From NCBI GenBank assembly GCA_900538355.1, contig UPXS01000021.1, positions 1 to 31,967 of the forward strand: DNA of 31,967 nt, read 5' to 3'. Position numbers and translations under genes: made by a program. The stretch comes from an uncultured Veillonella sp. Lineage in GTDB: Bacteria; Bacillota; Negativicutes; Veillonellales; Veillonellaceae. The notes beneath the pieces were generated by a model. It was not told the origin of the DNA and did not search any database. It saw nothing but the letters and a program-made list of their open reading frames with translations. Shown one piece after another: positions 17,529-25,411 of the stretch; the stretch's first letter is position 1; the number at the start of each line of letters is the position of its first letter.

Positions 17529-19910
17529 ATGAATCGCGAAACAGCATACGTACTTTGGTTTGATGAATTACGACGTGAAGATGTTAATTTAGTTGGTGGT
17601 AAGTCTTCTTCTTTAGGGGAATTGACATCCTCCACTAATGTACCTGTACCTTACGGTTTTGCTACAACTGCTCATGGTTATCGTGAGTTTATGAAAGCAA
17701 CAGGACTAGAAGATAAAATCCGCGCTGAACTTGATGCATTAGATGATGTAGAAAATTCTGCATTATTGCGTGAAGTATGTGCTAAAATTCGCCGCATGAT
17801 TTGCGAAGAAGAAATGCCTAAAGAATTGGCAGATGCTATCCGTCATGCTTATGAAGAACTTGGTAAAAAAGTAAACGAAGAAAATCCATTCGTAGCAGTT
17901 CGTTCTAGTGCAACAGCAGAAGACTTGCCAGATGCAAGTTTCGCAGGCCAACAAGATACATATTTAAATGTACGTGGTGCTGATGTTATTATTCAAAAAG
18001 TAAAAGAATGCTACGCATCTACTTTCACAGACCGTGCAACATATTACCGTGTAAAACAAGGTTTCGATCATATGACAGTAGCATTGAGTGCAGCTGTTCA
18101 AATGATGGTATTCTCTAAAGCTGCTGGCGTAATGTTCACTGTTGACCTTGTAACAGGCAATGATAACAATATTCTTATTGAAGGTTCTTGGGGCCTTGGT
18201 GAATACGTTGTACAAGGTACCGTTACACCAGATAATTTCCGTGTAGATAAAGCTAAAATGGAAATTACAGACCGCATGATTAATGACAAAAATATCCGTT
18301 TAGTTCGTAAAGCTGACGGCGATTGCGTTGAAGAAGTTGTTCCAGCAGATGAAGCTAAACAACAAGTGATTACAGATGCTCAAGTTCTAGAGCTTGCTGA
18401 ATATGCAAAAGCAATCGAAAAACATTATGGTTGCTACATGGATATGGAATGGGGCGTAGATGAACGAGACGGTAGAATTTGGATTTTACAAGCTCGTCCA
18501 GAAACAGTTTGGTCCCGCAAAGAAAAACCAGAAGTATCCGAAAAACCTAGCACATTAGATGCAGGTAATCGCGATATTATCGTAAAAGGTCTACCAGCAT
18601 CCCCTGGTAATGCAGCTGGTAAAGCTCATGTTATCATCAATCCTGAGGATATTGATGAGTTTAAAGAAGGCGAAATCCTTGTTACAGCTATGACCGCTCC
18701 TGACTGGGTGCCAGCAATGAAAAAAGCAAAAGCTATTGTTACTGATGCCGGTGGTATGACTTGCCATGCGTCCATCGTTAGCCGTGAGCTTGGTATTCCA
18801 TGTATCGTAGGTACTAAGAGCCGTAGCCATGAAGCAACTACATCCATTAAAGATGGTCAAATGATTACAGTAGATGCTACAAATGGTATCGTATATGATG
18901 GCGTATTAGAAGATATCGTTAAAAAGCCAGAAGCACAAGCTACTGCAAATGTTGTTGCTGAATCTGTTCCTGTAACAGGTACTAAGATTTACATGAACTT
19001 AGGCGATCCTGACTTGGCTGAAAAACATGGCGTATTGCCTTGCGATGGTATCGGTCTTATGCGTGAAGAGTTCATTTGGACTACTTTCATCCATGAACAT
19101 CCATTGCACCTTATCGAAACAGGCCGTAGTGATTTTGCTGTAAATACATTGGCAGAAGGTATGCGTAAGGTATGCCAAGCTTTAGCTCCTCGCCAAGTTG
19201 TAGTTCGTTTGAGCGATTTCAAATCTAGTGAATACCGTGACCTTAAAGGTGGCGACAAATACGAACCACATGAATCCAGCGCATTACTTGGCTGGCGTGG
19301 CGCTTCTCGTTACTACGATCCTAAATACACACCTGCTTTCAAATTAGAATTAGAAGCAATTAAAAAAGTACGTAACGAATTTGGCTTCAAAAACTTACAA
19401 GTTATGATTCCATTCTGCCGTACTGTAGAGGAAGCTGAACTTGTAAGTAATTTGATGGCTCAAGAAGGCCTTGTACGCGGTAAAGATTTCAAAATCTGGC
19501 TCATGGCTGAAATTCCAGCAAATATTATCTTAGCTGATCAATTCAATAAATATGTAGATGGTTATTCCATTGGTTCTAACGATTTGACAATGCTTGTTCT
19601 CGGTTGTGACCGCGATAACGAAACAGTTCAACATATTTACGATGAACGTAATTTAGCTGTTCGTAGAGCGATTCGTCATCTTATCGAAGTGGCACATAAA
19701 GATGGTAAAACTGTATCCATCTGTGGCCAAGCACCAAGTGTATACCCTGAACTTTGCGAATTCCTTGTGAAGAGCGGTATCGACTCCATTTCTGTTAATC
19801 CAGATGCGGTAGTAAGCACTAAGAAAATGGTGGCTCAATTAGAACAACGAATCATGCTCGATGCTATGACTGGTCGTGGTCGTCAAGAATCTGACGAACT
19901 AAATTGGTAA
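17529..19910 (+). CDS. ppsA: Phosphoenolpyruvate synthase (pyruvate, water dikinase)
   Basis: A 793-residue protein, essentially the length of E. coli PpsA. The N-terminal ATP-grasp part has VRSSATAEDLPDASFAGQQ. The swivelling phosphohistidine domain has GGMTCHASIVSRELGIPC with catalytic H413 and the regulatory threonine T411. The C-terminal PEP/pyruvate barrel has GSNDLTMLVLGCDRDN and a catalytic-type cysteine C732 in SICGQAPS. It converts pyruvate and ATP to PEP, AMP and phosphate, the entry to gluconeogenesis. The TCH form of the motif points to PEP synthase rather than pyruvate phosphate dikinase, where it is usually TSH. AGGAGG precedes the ATG by 7 bases. Codon use is more biased than in the upstream twins, suggesting high expression. 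The two regulatory genes for this step follow. Confidence 0.96.
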   Translation: MNRETAYVLWFDELRREDVNLVGGKSSSLGELTSSTNVPVPYGFATTAHGYREFMKATGLEDKIRAELDALDDVENSALLREVCAKIRRMICEEEMPKELADAIRHAYEELGKKVNEENPFVAVRSSATAEDLPDASFAGQQDTYLNVRGADVIIQKVKECYASTFTDRATYYRVKQGFDHMTVALSAAVQMMVFSKAAGVMFTVDLVTGNDNNILIEGSWGLGEYVVQGTVTPDNFRVDKAKMEITDRMINDKNIRLVRKADGDCVEEVVPADEAKQQVITDAQVLELAEYAKAIEKHYGCYMDMEWGVDERDGRIWILQARPETVWSRKEKPEVSEKPSTLDAGNRDIIVKGLPASPGNAAGKAHVIINPEDIDEFKEGEILVTAMTAPDWVPAMKKAKAIVTDAGGMTCHASIVSRELGIPCIVGTKSRSHEATTSIKDGQMITVDATNGIVYDGVLEDIVKKPEAQATANVVAESVPVTGTKIYMNLGDPDLAEKHGVLPCDGIGLMREEFIWTTFIHEHPLHLIETGRSDFAVNTLAEGMRKVCQALAPRQVVVRLSDFKSSEYRDLKGGDKYEPHESSALLGWRGASRYYDPKYTPAFKLELEAIKKVRNEFGFKNLQVMIPFCRTVEEAELVSNLMAQEGLVRGKDFKIWLMAEIPANIILADQFNKYVDGYSIGSNDLTMLVLGCDRDNETVQHIYDERNLAVRRAIRHLIEVAHKDGKTVSICGQAPSVYPELCEFLVKSGIDSISVNPDAVVSTKKMVAQLEQRIMLDAMTGRGRQESDELNW

Positions 19911-19925
19911 TAATATAGTTATGGT

Positions 19926-19956
19926 AAAAGAGGAGGCCCGTAGGTCTCCTCTTTTT
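19926..19956 (+). terminator. Intrinsic terminator after ppsA
   Basis: AAAAGAGGAG pairs with CTCCTCTTTT through a GC-rich inner part (GCC with GGT, one wobble) and ends in TTTTT. It separates ppsA from the ccpN unit. Confidence 0.88.
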
Positions 19957-19974
19957 CTGAATGGTAACTTAGGA

Positions 19975-19980
19975 TATAAT
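19975..19980 (+). promoter_or_regulatory. -10 element for the ccpN operon
   Basis: A perfect TATAAT lies 34 bases before the chosen ccpN start. The -35 is weak (TTTCTG at a 15-base spacer), which may mean an activator or low basal expression. Confidence 0.5.
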
Positions 19981-20008
19981 ACAAACAGAGATGAAAGGGG
20001 GTTACCGT

Positions 20009-20638
20009 GTGAAACTGTCGAAACGACAAGAACAAATTGCTCAAATCGTTCGTGAAGAAGGACCTGTTACAGGTAGTGCTATTGCTGAACATTTAGAGGT
20101 TACGCGATCTGCATTGCGTTCAGATTTGTCTGTTTTAACTATGCTAGGTGTCTTAGATGCACGCCCTAATGTTGGCTACTACTATGTGGGGCTTTCAAAA
20201 GAAACACAAACAGCGGAGCGATTAAAGTCATTTCTGGTAAGTGATGTATTATCCCAAGCAGTCGTAGTCAATGGGGATACAAGTTTGTATGACACGATTG
20301 TTACTATATTTACTGAGGATGTAGGGACCATTTTAGTGTGTGACGATTCCTATTTAGTAGGTGTCGTATCCCGTAAGGACTTGTTGCGCGCCTCTATGGG
20401 GCAAACAGATTCGCACACCATGCCTATATCTATGATTATGACCCCTGTAAGCAAGGTTATAACTGTGGAGCCTACAGATACGCTAGTAGAGGCTGCTCAG
20501 AAGATGATAGATTATGAGGTGGATTGTTTACCTGTCATCGTTCGCGAGGATGTGGAAAACAAGAAACGTCTAAAGGTTGTAGGCCGCGTATCTAAAACGA
20601 CGGTAACAAAAGTATTTTTAGAATGTAGCATACATTGA
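20009..20638 (+). CDS. ccpN: CcpN-type transcriptional repressor (HTH plus two CBS domains)
   Basis: A 209-residue protein. An N-terminal winged-helix HTH (about 1-60, KLSKRQEQIAQIVREEGPVTGSAI... ending VGYYYVG) is followed by a CBS pair (about 75-205, with SRKDLLRASMG and VEPTDTLVEAAQKMI). I use GTG 20009, which has AAAGGGGGT at 19994-20002. The ATG at 19991 would place that site inside the gene. In B. subtilis, CcpN (YqzB) represses gluconeogenic genes, and its gene sits directly before the PSRP gene, as here. CBS domains sense adenine nucleotides in this family. A role in repressing ppsA is inferred from location. Confidence 0.88.
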   Translation: MKLSKRQEQIAQIVREEGPVTGSAIAEHLEVTRSALRSDLSVLTMLGVLDARPNVGYYYVGLSKETQTAERLKSFLVSDVLSQAVVVNGDTSLYDTIVTIFTEDVGTILVCDDSYLVGVVSRKDLLRASMGQTDSHTMPISMIMTPVSKVITVEPTDTLVEAAQKMIDYEVDCLPVIVREDVENKKRLKVVGRVSKTTVTKVFLECSIH

Positions 20639-20648
20639 GGTTAATAGA

Positions 20649-21470
20649 ATGGCAGAAAAAATTATTTATGCAATATCGGACTCCCTTGGGGAGACCGCAG
20701 AGGCTGTAGCAAGGGCTACGGCGAGTCAATATGATAAGGAACAAATTGAAATTGTTCGCATTCCGTATATTGATAGTGAAAGCCAAATTGATGAAATTAT
20801 AGCAGATGCAAAGCGTGGTAATCATGTTATTTGTCATACCATCGTATCTGAGTCTTTGCGCAAATATCTTCATGAAAAAGTAGCAGAATACAACATTCCT
20901 GCTGTAGATATTATGGGTCCAGTTCTTGATGCAGTAGGTACAGTAGCATCTACAAAGCCTCGTATGACAGCTGGTATGGTTCATAAACTAGACCAAGAAT
21001 ATTTCAAAAAGGTTGAAGCTATTGAGTTCGCCGTGAAATATGATGATGGTAAAAACCCATCTGGCTTTGAAAAGGCTGACGTAGTTATTATTGGTGTATC
21101 TAGAACAAGTAAGACACCTTTGTCTATGTTCTTGGCATACAAAAAAATTAAAGCTGCTAACTTGCCATTGGTGCCAGAGGTACCATTGCCAGAGGAATTA
21201 TTTAAAATTCCAGCAAAGAAAATTGTAGGTCTCATTATCGACCCATTTAAGTTAAATAATATTCGTAGTGAACGGTTACGCGCCATCGGTTTAGAGGACG
21301 AAGCAAATTATGCTTCTATTGAGCGTATTCAATCTGAACTAGAATATGCGAAGGCTATTATGCGTCGTTTGCATTGCCAAGTGTTAGATGTTTCCAATAA
21401 ATCTATCGAAGAAACAGCATCTCTTGTTATGCAACTCATCGACCGTAACCGCGCATCGGAGGGTAAATGA
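20649..21470 (+). CDS. ppsR: Pyruvate, water dikinase/PEP synthase regulatory protein (bifunctional kinase/pyrophosphorylase)
   Basis: A 273-residue DUF299/PSRP protein. The N-terminal phrase IYAISDSLGETAEAVARA and the P-loop-like GVSRTSKT at 149-156 are typical. Members use ADP to phosphorylate, and phosphate to dephosphorylate, the threonine beside the catalytic histidine of PEP synthase or pyruvate phosphate dikinase. The nearby ppsA carries that threonine at T411, so PpsA is the natural target. The gene lies 10 bases after ccpN with GAGG ahead, and its stop overlaps the next start as ATGA. The reaction is established for the family; the partner is inferred from the neighbourhood. Confidence 0.94.
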   Translation: MAEKIIYAISDSLGETAEAVARATASQYDKEQIEIVRIPYIDSESQIDEIIADAKRGNHVICHTIVSESLRKYLHEKVAEYNIPAVDIMGPVLDAVGTVASTKPRMTAGMVHKLDQEYFKKVEAIEFAVKYDDGKNPSGFEKADVVIIGVSRTSKTPLSMFLAYKKIKAANLPLVPEVPLPEELFKIPAKKIVGLIIDPFKLNNIRSERLRAIGLEDEANYASIERIQSELEYAKAIMRRLHCQVLDVSNKSIEETASLVMQLIDRNRASEGK

Positions 21471-22456
21471 ATATACGGGAACAAATAGAGGAGAGAGAGG
21501 CGTTGCTTCTATCTCCTTATGCTGCTAAAAGCCGCGATGCAATCCGTGATATTGAGGAAACTCCCGATCCACTTAGAACTGCCTTTCAGCGAGATCGGGA
21601 TCGCATAATTCATAGTAAATGTTTTAGACGGTTAAAGCACAAGACACAAGTTTATATTGCGCCAGGTGACCATTATCGTACACGTATGACTCATACCCTT
21701 GAGGTGGGGCAGATTGGTCGTACAGTGGCTCGTGCATTACGCCTTAATGAAGACTTAGTAGAAGCTATTGCTATGGGCCATGATGTGGGACATACACCAT
21801 TTGGTCATGTTGGGGAATATGCTTTACGTGATATGGTAGGTCATTTCAATCATAATGAACAAAGTTTGCGTATGGTAGAGGTCTTAGAAAAGCATGGTGA
21901 ACATCAAGGCCTTAATCTAACAACCGCTGTGCGCGATGGTATTGTAGGCCACACAGGGGCTACAATTCCTGTTACCTTAGAAGGTCAAATTATTCGTATC
22001 GTTGACCGCATTGCCTATTTGTGTCACGATTTTGATGATGCACAACGGGCAGGTATGTTGACGGCCGAGGAATTACCTTTTGAAGTACGTGAACACTTCG
22101 GTATGACTCCTTCTAGCATGATTACAGCCATGGTTGAAGATATGGTGCGCGAATCTTTAGATAAGCCTGTTATTTCTATGTCCTCTGATATAGAGATGAC
22201 GATGAATCTATTCCGTCAATTTATGTTTAAAAATGTCTATTTGGCGCCAGCTTTAATTCCTGACCGAAATAAGGCATCTCATGTGGTGAAAAACTTATTT
22301 ACTCACTTTATGGAACATCCTGACGATATGGAGGGCTGTGAAAGTAACCGTGAGTTTTACTCCACTCGCGATGTAGTGGATTATGTGGCCGGCTTAACTG
22401 ATCAATATGCTATTAAGTTGTTTAAACAGTACTATATTCCAAATATTACCTTGTAA
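21467..22456 (+). CDS. dgt: dGTP triphosphohydrolase-like HD domain protein
   Basis: A 329-residue HD-superfamily hydrolase, shorter than E. coli Dgt (about 500) and typical of the Dgt-like proteins of Firmicutes. Metal-binding residues are visible: H76 in RMTHTLEV, H105-D106 in AMGHDVGHTPFGH, and the aspartate of YLCHDFDDA at 188. FRRLKHKTQVY precedes the core. Such enzymes cut dNTPs to nucleosides and triphosphate and help balance nucleotide pools. The start overlaps the PSRP stop by four bases (ATGA), with GGAGGG just upstream, so translation is coupled. The exact nucleotide specificity is not evident. Confidence 0.9.
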   Translation: MNIREQIEEREALLLSPYAAKSRDAIRDIEETPDPLRTAFQRDRDRIIHSKCFRRLKHKTQVYIAPGDHYRTRMTHTLEVGQIGRTVARALRLNEDLVEAIAMGHDVGHTPFGHVGEYALRDMVGHFNHNEQSLRMVEVLEKHGEHQGLNLTTAVRDGIVGHTGATIPVTLEGQIIRIVDRIAYLCHDFDDAQRAGMLTAEELPFEVREHFGMTPSSMITAMVEDMVRESLDKPVISMSSDIEMTMNLFRQFMFKNVYLAPALIPDRNKASHVVKNLFTHFMEHPDDMEGCESNREFYSTRDVVDYVAGLTDQYAIKLFKQYYIPNITL

Positions 22457-22484
22457 AACTTTTAGTAACAGGTACATAGATAAC

Positions 22485-22524
22485 AAAAAAAGCAGTTAGT
22501 TCAAATGAACTAACTGCTTTTTTT
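22485..22524. terminator. Bidirectional terminator between the dgt-like gene and rpmB
   Basis: AGCAGTTAGTTCA pairs with TGAACTAACTGCT (22491-22518). It is flanked by seven A's on the left and seven T's on the right, so it serves both converging genes. Confidence 0.92.
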
Positions 22525-22544
22525 GGGGCTCTAGAACCCCAAAG

Positions 22545-22556
22545 AGTACATGTACT
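22545..22556. repeat. 12-bp perfect palindrome near the end of rpmB
   Basis: AGTACATGTACT is self-complementary, followed by TTTTT on the plus strand. A second imperfect hairpin (22525-22540, GGGG...CCCC) lies between it and the main terminator. Together they may form backup terminators or mRNA 3'-end structure. Confidence 0.6.
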
Positions 22557-22563
22557 TTTTATT

Positions 22564-22752
22564 TTACGCGCGTGTAATTTTATTAGAACGAAGGCAGCGA
22601 GTGCATACGTTAACTTTTTTAGTAGCACCGTCTACAACCGCCCGTACTCTTTGAATGTTCGGTTTCCAAGTTTTTCTTGTGCGAATGTGAGAGTGACTCA
22701 CGTTCATACCGCTAGATGTGGATTTGCCACATACTTCGCAAAGGTTTGCCAT
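22564..22752 (-). CDS. rpmB: 50S ribosomal protein L28
   Basis: A 62-residue protein starting MANLCEVCGK, with a strong GGAGGTGG upstream on the minus strand. A longer frame beginning at 22788 is not the true start, because the ribosome binding site and the family start both fall at 22752. Cysteines 5, 8, 50 and 53 form the zinc-ribbon (C+) version of L28. It is a structural protein of the large ribosomal subunit and is monocistronic here, as often in Firmicutes. Confidence 0.96.
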   Translation of the reverse strand: MANLCEVCGKSTSSGMNVSHSHIRTRKTWKPNIQRVRAVVDGATKKVNVCTRCLRSNKITRA

Positions 22753-22792
22753 AGTTTCCACCTCCAAGCTTAATCTATAACATAACAAAAGT

Positions 22793-22821
22793 ATATTATC
22801 ATAAAGACATAGTTAAAGCAA
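22793..22821 (-). promoter_or_regulatory. Candidate promoter for rpmB
   Basis: On the minus strand TTGCTT (22821-22816) is followed after 17 bases by TAATAT (22798-22793); an overlapping GATAAT is an alternative -10. The leader would be about 35 bases. Confidence 0.45.
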
Positions 22822-22839
22822 GTGTTTTTATCGTACATA

Positions 22840-22867
22840 TTGCTCTTTTTATGAAATATACTACAAT
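22840..22867 (+). promoter_or_regulatory. Candidate promoter for recG
   Basis: TTGCTC (22840-22845), a 16-base spacer, then TACAAT (22862-22867). The leader would be about 100 bases and would contain the inverted repeats at 22882-22900 and 22934-22943. A TATACT at 22874 is an alternative -10. Confidence 0.35.
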
Positions 22868-22881
22868 ATAAGGTATACTAT

Positions 22882-22900
22882 ATATCATATTCTATGATAT
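22882..22900. repeat. Inverted repeat in the recG leader
   Basis: ATATCATA and TATGATAT are perfect inverted 8-mers with a TTC spacer. The shape and position, just downstream of the candidate start point, resemble an operator for a dimeric repressor. No T-run follows, so it is not a terminator. Confidence 0.55.
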
Positions 22901-22933
22901 GAATGGGCTTTTACACAAGGATATACAGAAATT

Positions 22934-22943
22934 GGATATATCC
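22934..22943. repeat. Palindrome GGATATATCC in the recG leader
   Basis: A perfect 10-bp palindrome. A further GGATATA half-site occurs at 22919-22925, so the half-site appears three times within 25 bases. It lies about 20 bases before the recG ribosome binding site. Confidence 0.5.
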
Positions 22944-22975
22944 TCAGTGTTTATCGTATATTTAAAGGAGTTTCT

Positions 22976-25018
22976 ATGGATGAACGGTTAACGACCATTA
23001 AAGGGATTGGTCCTGGTCGGGAGAAACAATTGCATAAGCTAGGGATTACGAATGTAACATCATTGTTGACATATTTCCCGCGAAGCTACGAAGACCGCCG
23101 TACAATTTATAGAATTGGTGAATTAAAGTCAGGTATGACCGGTGGCGTAGTAGGCAATGTTATAGCTGTTCAAGAAAAACGCCCTCGACCTAGATTGTCT
23201 ATATTAGAGGTGGTCATTGCAGATGGTACTGGTCCACTAAAGATTGTATTATTTAACCAAGGGTATAAAAAGAACTTTTATAAAAAAGGGCAGCGTTTAT
23301 ATGCATATGGCAAAGCAGAATTTCAATATGGGTCTATGCAAATGAATACGCCCCAAATAGAAAATTTGGGAGATGGTGGCGAGCCAGATCATGGTATTGT
23401 TCCTATTTATGCCTTGGCTGATGGAGTGTCTCAATTTGTGGTGCGCTCATCAGTACGCAATTGGTTTGCCGCTAATCATGAATTGCAAGAGATTTTGCCT
23501 ACTGAGGTTCGTGAATCACATCAATACATGAGTCGCTATGATGCATTTAAAATGATGCATTTCCCTGATTCTTCAGAGCGATACGAAGAAGCGCGTCACC
23601 AATTGGCCTATGAAGAGTTATTTGTCATGCAATCTGGATTGGCCTTGTTGCGGAATAAAGAGCAGTGTCATAAAGGGCCTAAGATGGTACCTAATGGGGA
23701 CTTAATGGCTCAGTGTATAGAAAACTTGCCGTTCTCCTTAACAGGTGATCAACAGCGTGCATTAGAAGACATTCGCATCGACATGGAAGATGAACGTCCT
23801 ATGCAACGATTATTGCAAGGTGATGTAGGTTCTGGTAAAACTGTTGTAGCTACATTGAGTTTATTGAAGGCCATCGAAAATGGTTACCAAGGGGCATTAA
23901 TGGCCCCTACGGAGATTTTGGCGGCTCAACATTATGAAGGCATAACAGAGGTATGTCGTAATTTAGGTATTACTATAGAGTTATTAACTGGTTCTACTAC
24001 AAAAAAAGAAAAAGAGCGTATCTATGAAGGCTTAGCTGACGGATCAATTAATATGATCATCGGCACTCATGCGCTTATTCAGGAAGGTGTTAACTTCCAT
24101 AATTTAGGTCTCGTCATTATCGACGAACAACATCGCTTTGGCGTAGAACAACGGGCGCGATTACAACAAAAGGGTACATACCCACATGTACTCATTATGA
24201 CAGCTACACCAATTCCACGGACAATGACCTTATCTGTATATGGTGATCTTGCTGTATCCTTGATTAAAGAGATGCCACCTGGACGTAAGCCGGTTAAAAC
24301 GTATGCTGTAGATAGCTCATATAAAGAACGATTGAGAAACTTCTTTGGCAAAGAGATGGTAGAAGGTCGTCAAGTTTACGTAGTATGTCCTCTAGTAGAA
24401 GAGTCTGAAAAATTAGACTTACAGGCAGCAGAAGAACTGTATTTAGAACTAAAAGAGTACTTTTACAAGGCTTATGAAGTTGGCCTTGTACACGGTCGTA
24501 TGAAACCAAGTGAAAAGGATGAAGTGATGAATGCCTTTCATAAAGGTGAGATTTCATTACTCGTTTCTACTACCGTTATTGAGGTCGGTGTCAATGTGCC
24601 TAATGCGACCATCATGTGCATTGAAGGGGCAGAGCGATTTGGTCTATCTCAATTGCACCAGTTGCGTGGCCGTGTAGGCCGTGGATCTCATCAATCCTAT
24701 TGTATTCTTGTAAGTGATTCAAAAAATGATGTAAGCCAAGAGCGTTTAAAATTGATGGAACAGACACAGGATGGTTTTGAACTTGCCGAACAAGACTTAT
24801 TATTGCGTGGTTCTGGTCAATTATTTGGCTTAGCCCAATCCGGATTACCTGATTTACGGGTTGCCAATATTATTAAAGATATTGAAATATTGGTACAGGC
24901 TCGCAAGGATGTATTAGATTTTGCAAGTCACCATGGGATGGAAAAACTTGAATCTGTAATGAAAGAAGAATTAGAAAAAAGATTTGGTGAAAAATTTCTT
25001 AGAATATTGTATAATTAA
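22976..25018 (+). CDS. recG: ATP-dependent DNA helicase RecG
   Basis: A 680-residue protein, matching B. subtilis RecG in length. An N-terminal wedge/OB domain (about 1-200, starting with LTTIKGIGPGREKQLHKLGI) is followed by the SF2 helicase core. Walker A GDVGSGKT is at 282-289, DEQH at 383-386 and motif III TATPIPRT follows. The second RecA-like domain has VIEVGVNVPNATIMCIEGAERFGLSQLHQLRGRVGRG, and the C-terminal TRG-type part includes AEQDLLLRGSGQLFG. RecG regresses stalled forks and processes branched DNA. AAAGGAG lies 5 bases before the ATG. Confidence 0.97.
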   Translation: MDERLTTIKGIGPGREKQLHKLGITNVTSLLTYFPRSYEDRRTIYRIGELKSGMTGGVVGNVIAVQEKRPRPRLSILEVVIADGTGPLKIVLFNQGYKKNFYKKGQRLYAYGKAEFQYGSMQMNTPQIENLGDGGEPDHGIVPIYALADGVSQFVVRSSVRNWFAANHELQEILPTEVRESHQYMSRYDAFKMMHFPDSSERYEEARHQLAYEELFVMQSGLALLRNKEQCHKGPKMVPNGDLMAQCIENLPFSLTGDQQRALEDIRIDMEDERPMQRLLQGDVGSGKTVVATLSLLKAIENGYQGALMAPTEILAAQHYEGITEVCRNLGITIELLTGSTTKKEKERIYEGLADGSINMIIGTHALIQEGVNFHNLGLVIIDEQHRFGVEQRARLQQKGTYPHVLIMTATPIPRTMTLSVYGDLAVSLIKEMPPGRKPVKTYAVDSSYKERLRNFFGKEMVEGRQVYVVCPLVEESEKLDLQAAEELYLELKEYFYKAYEVGLVHGRMKPSEKDEVMNAFHKGEISLLVSTTVIEVGVNVPNATIMCIEGAERFGLSQLHQLRGRVGRGSHQSYCILVSDSKNDVSQERLKLMEQTQDGFELAEQDLLLRGSGQLFGLAQSGLPDLRVANIIKDIEILVQARKDVLDFASHHGMEKLESVMKEELEKRFGEKFLRILYN

Positions 25019-25078
25019 GAGGTAGGAATAATAAGTACATAAGTAGCGATAATATTAGGTTTTATCTGGGTTTTTCCC

Positions 25079-25107
25079 TTGTGTATCTGTTCCTCATACC
25101 GTATAAT
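25079..25107 (+). promoter_or_regulatory. Sigma-A promoter for the tautomerase-like gene
   Basis: TTGTGT (25079-25084), 17 bases, and a perfect TATAAT (25102-25107). The start would be near 25114, about 36 bases before the ATG at 25150. Confidence 0.6.
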
Positions 25108-25149
25108 AGAACAAACAAATTTATTTCATTTTCATCTATGGAGGTCAAT

Positions 25150-25335
25150 ATGCCACTTATTCATGTAGAGCTCGTTGAAGGGCGCACAAAAGAACAAAAA
25201 AAACAATTAGGTGAAGCTATCACTAAAGCTGCGGTTGATATCGTTAATGTACCTGCTGACGCAGTAAAAGTTATCTTCGTAGATATGAAAAAAGATGATT
25301 ATATGGAAGGCGGCATTTTGCGGTCTGAACGCTAA
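25150..25335 (+). CDS. 4-oxalocrotonate tautomerase-like small protein
   Basis: A 61-residue protein. After removal of the first methionine, Pro1 becomes the catalytic base of this superfamily. PLIHVELVEGRTKEQKKQL matches the beta-alpha start, with R11 in place. The position of R39 in classical 4-OT is lysine here, and F50 is tyrosine, so the physiological substrate may differ. The start at 25150 has GGAGGT at 25140-25145; an in-frame extension from 25081 lacks a site and overlaps the promoter. Family members act as small homohexamers, and many Firmicute copies have no known role. The gene is alone between its own promoter and a strong terminator. Confidence 0.88.
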   Translation: MPLIHVELVEGRTKEQKKQLGEAITKAAVDIVNVPADAVKVIFVDMKKDDYMEGGILRSER

Positions 25336-25336
25336 G

Positions 25337-25389
25337 CTACGACTGACCGCCTAGTCCAATATGGACTAGGCGGGTCGTAGTTTTGTTTT
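25337..25389 (+). terminator. Intrinsic terminator after the tautomerase-like gene
   Basis: CTACGAC pairs with GTCGTAG, and, after a 3-base bulge, CCGCCTAGTCCA pairs with TGGACTAGGCGG. The long GC-rich stem is followed by TTTTGTTTT. Confidence 0.92.
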
Positions 25390-25411
25390 ATTATACGGAA
25401 AGGAATTAAAT

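Noticed and set aside
20592..20984. Minus-strand frame of 130 codons over the PSRP gene
   Set aside because: It is antisense to a conserved coding region, with cysteine- and asparagine-rich composition typical of a shadow frame.
25381..25411. Guanine riboswitch or a clear promoter before guaB
   Set aside because: Only about 30 bases separate the upstream terminator and the start codon, too short for a purine riboswitch. AT-rich -10-like words are present but no credible -35.
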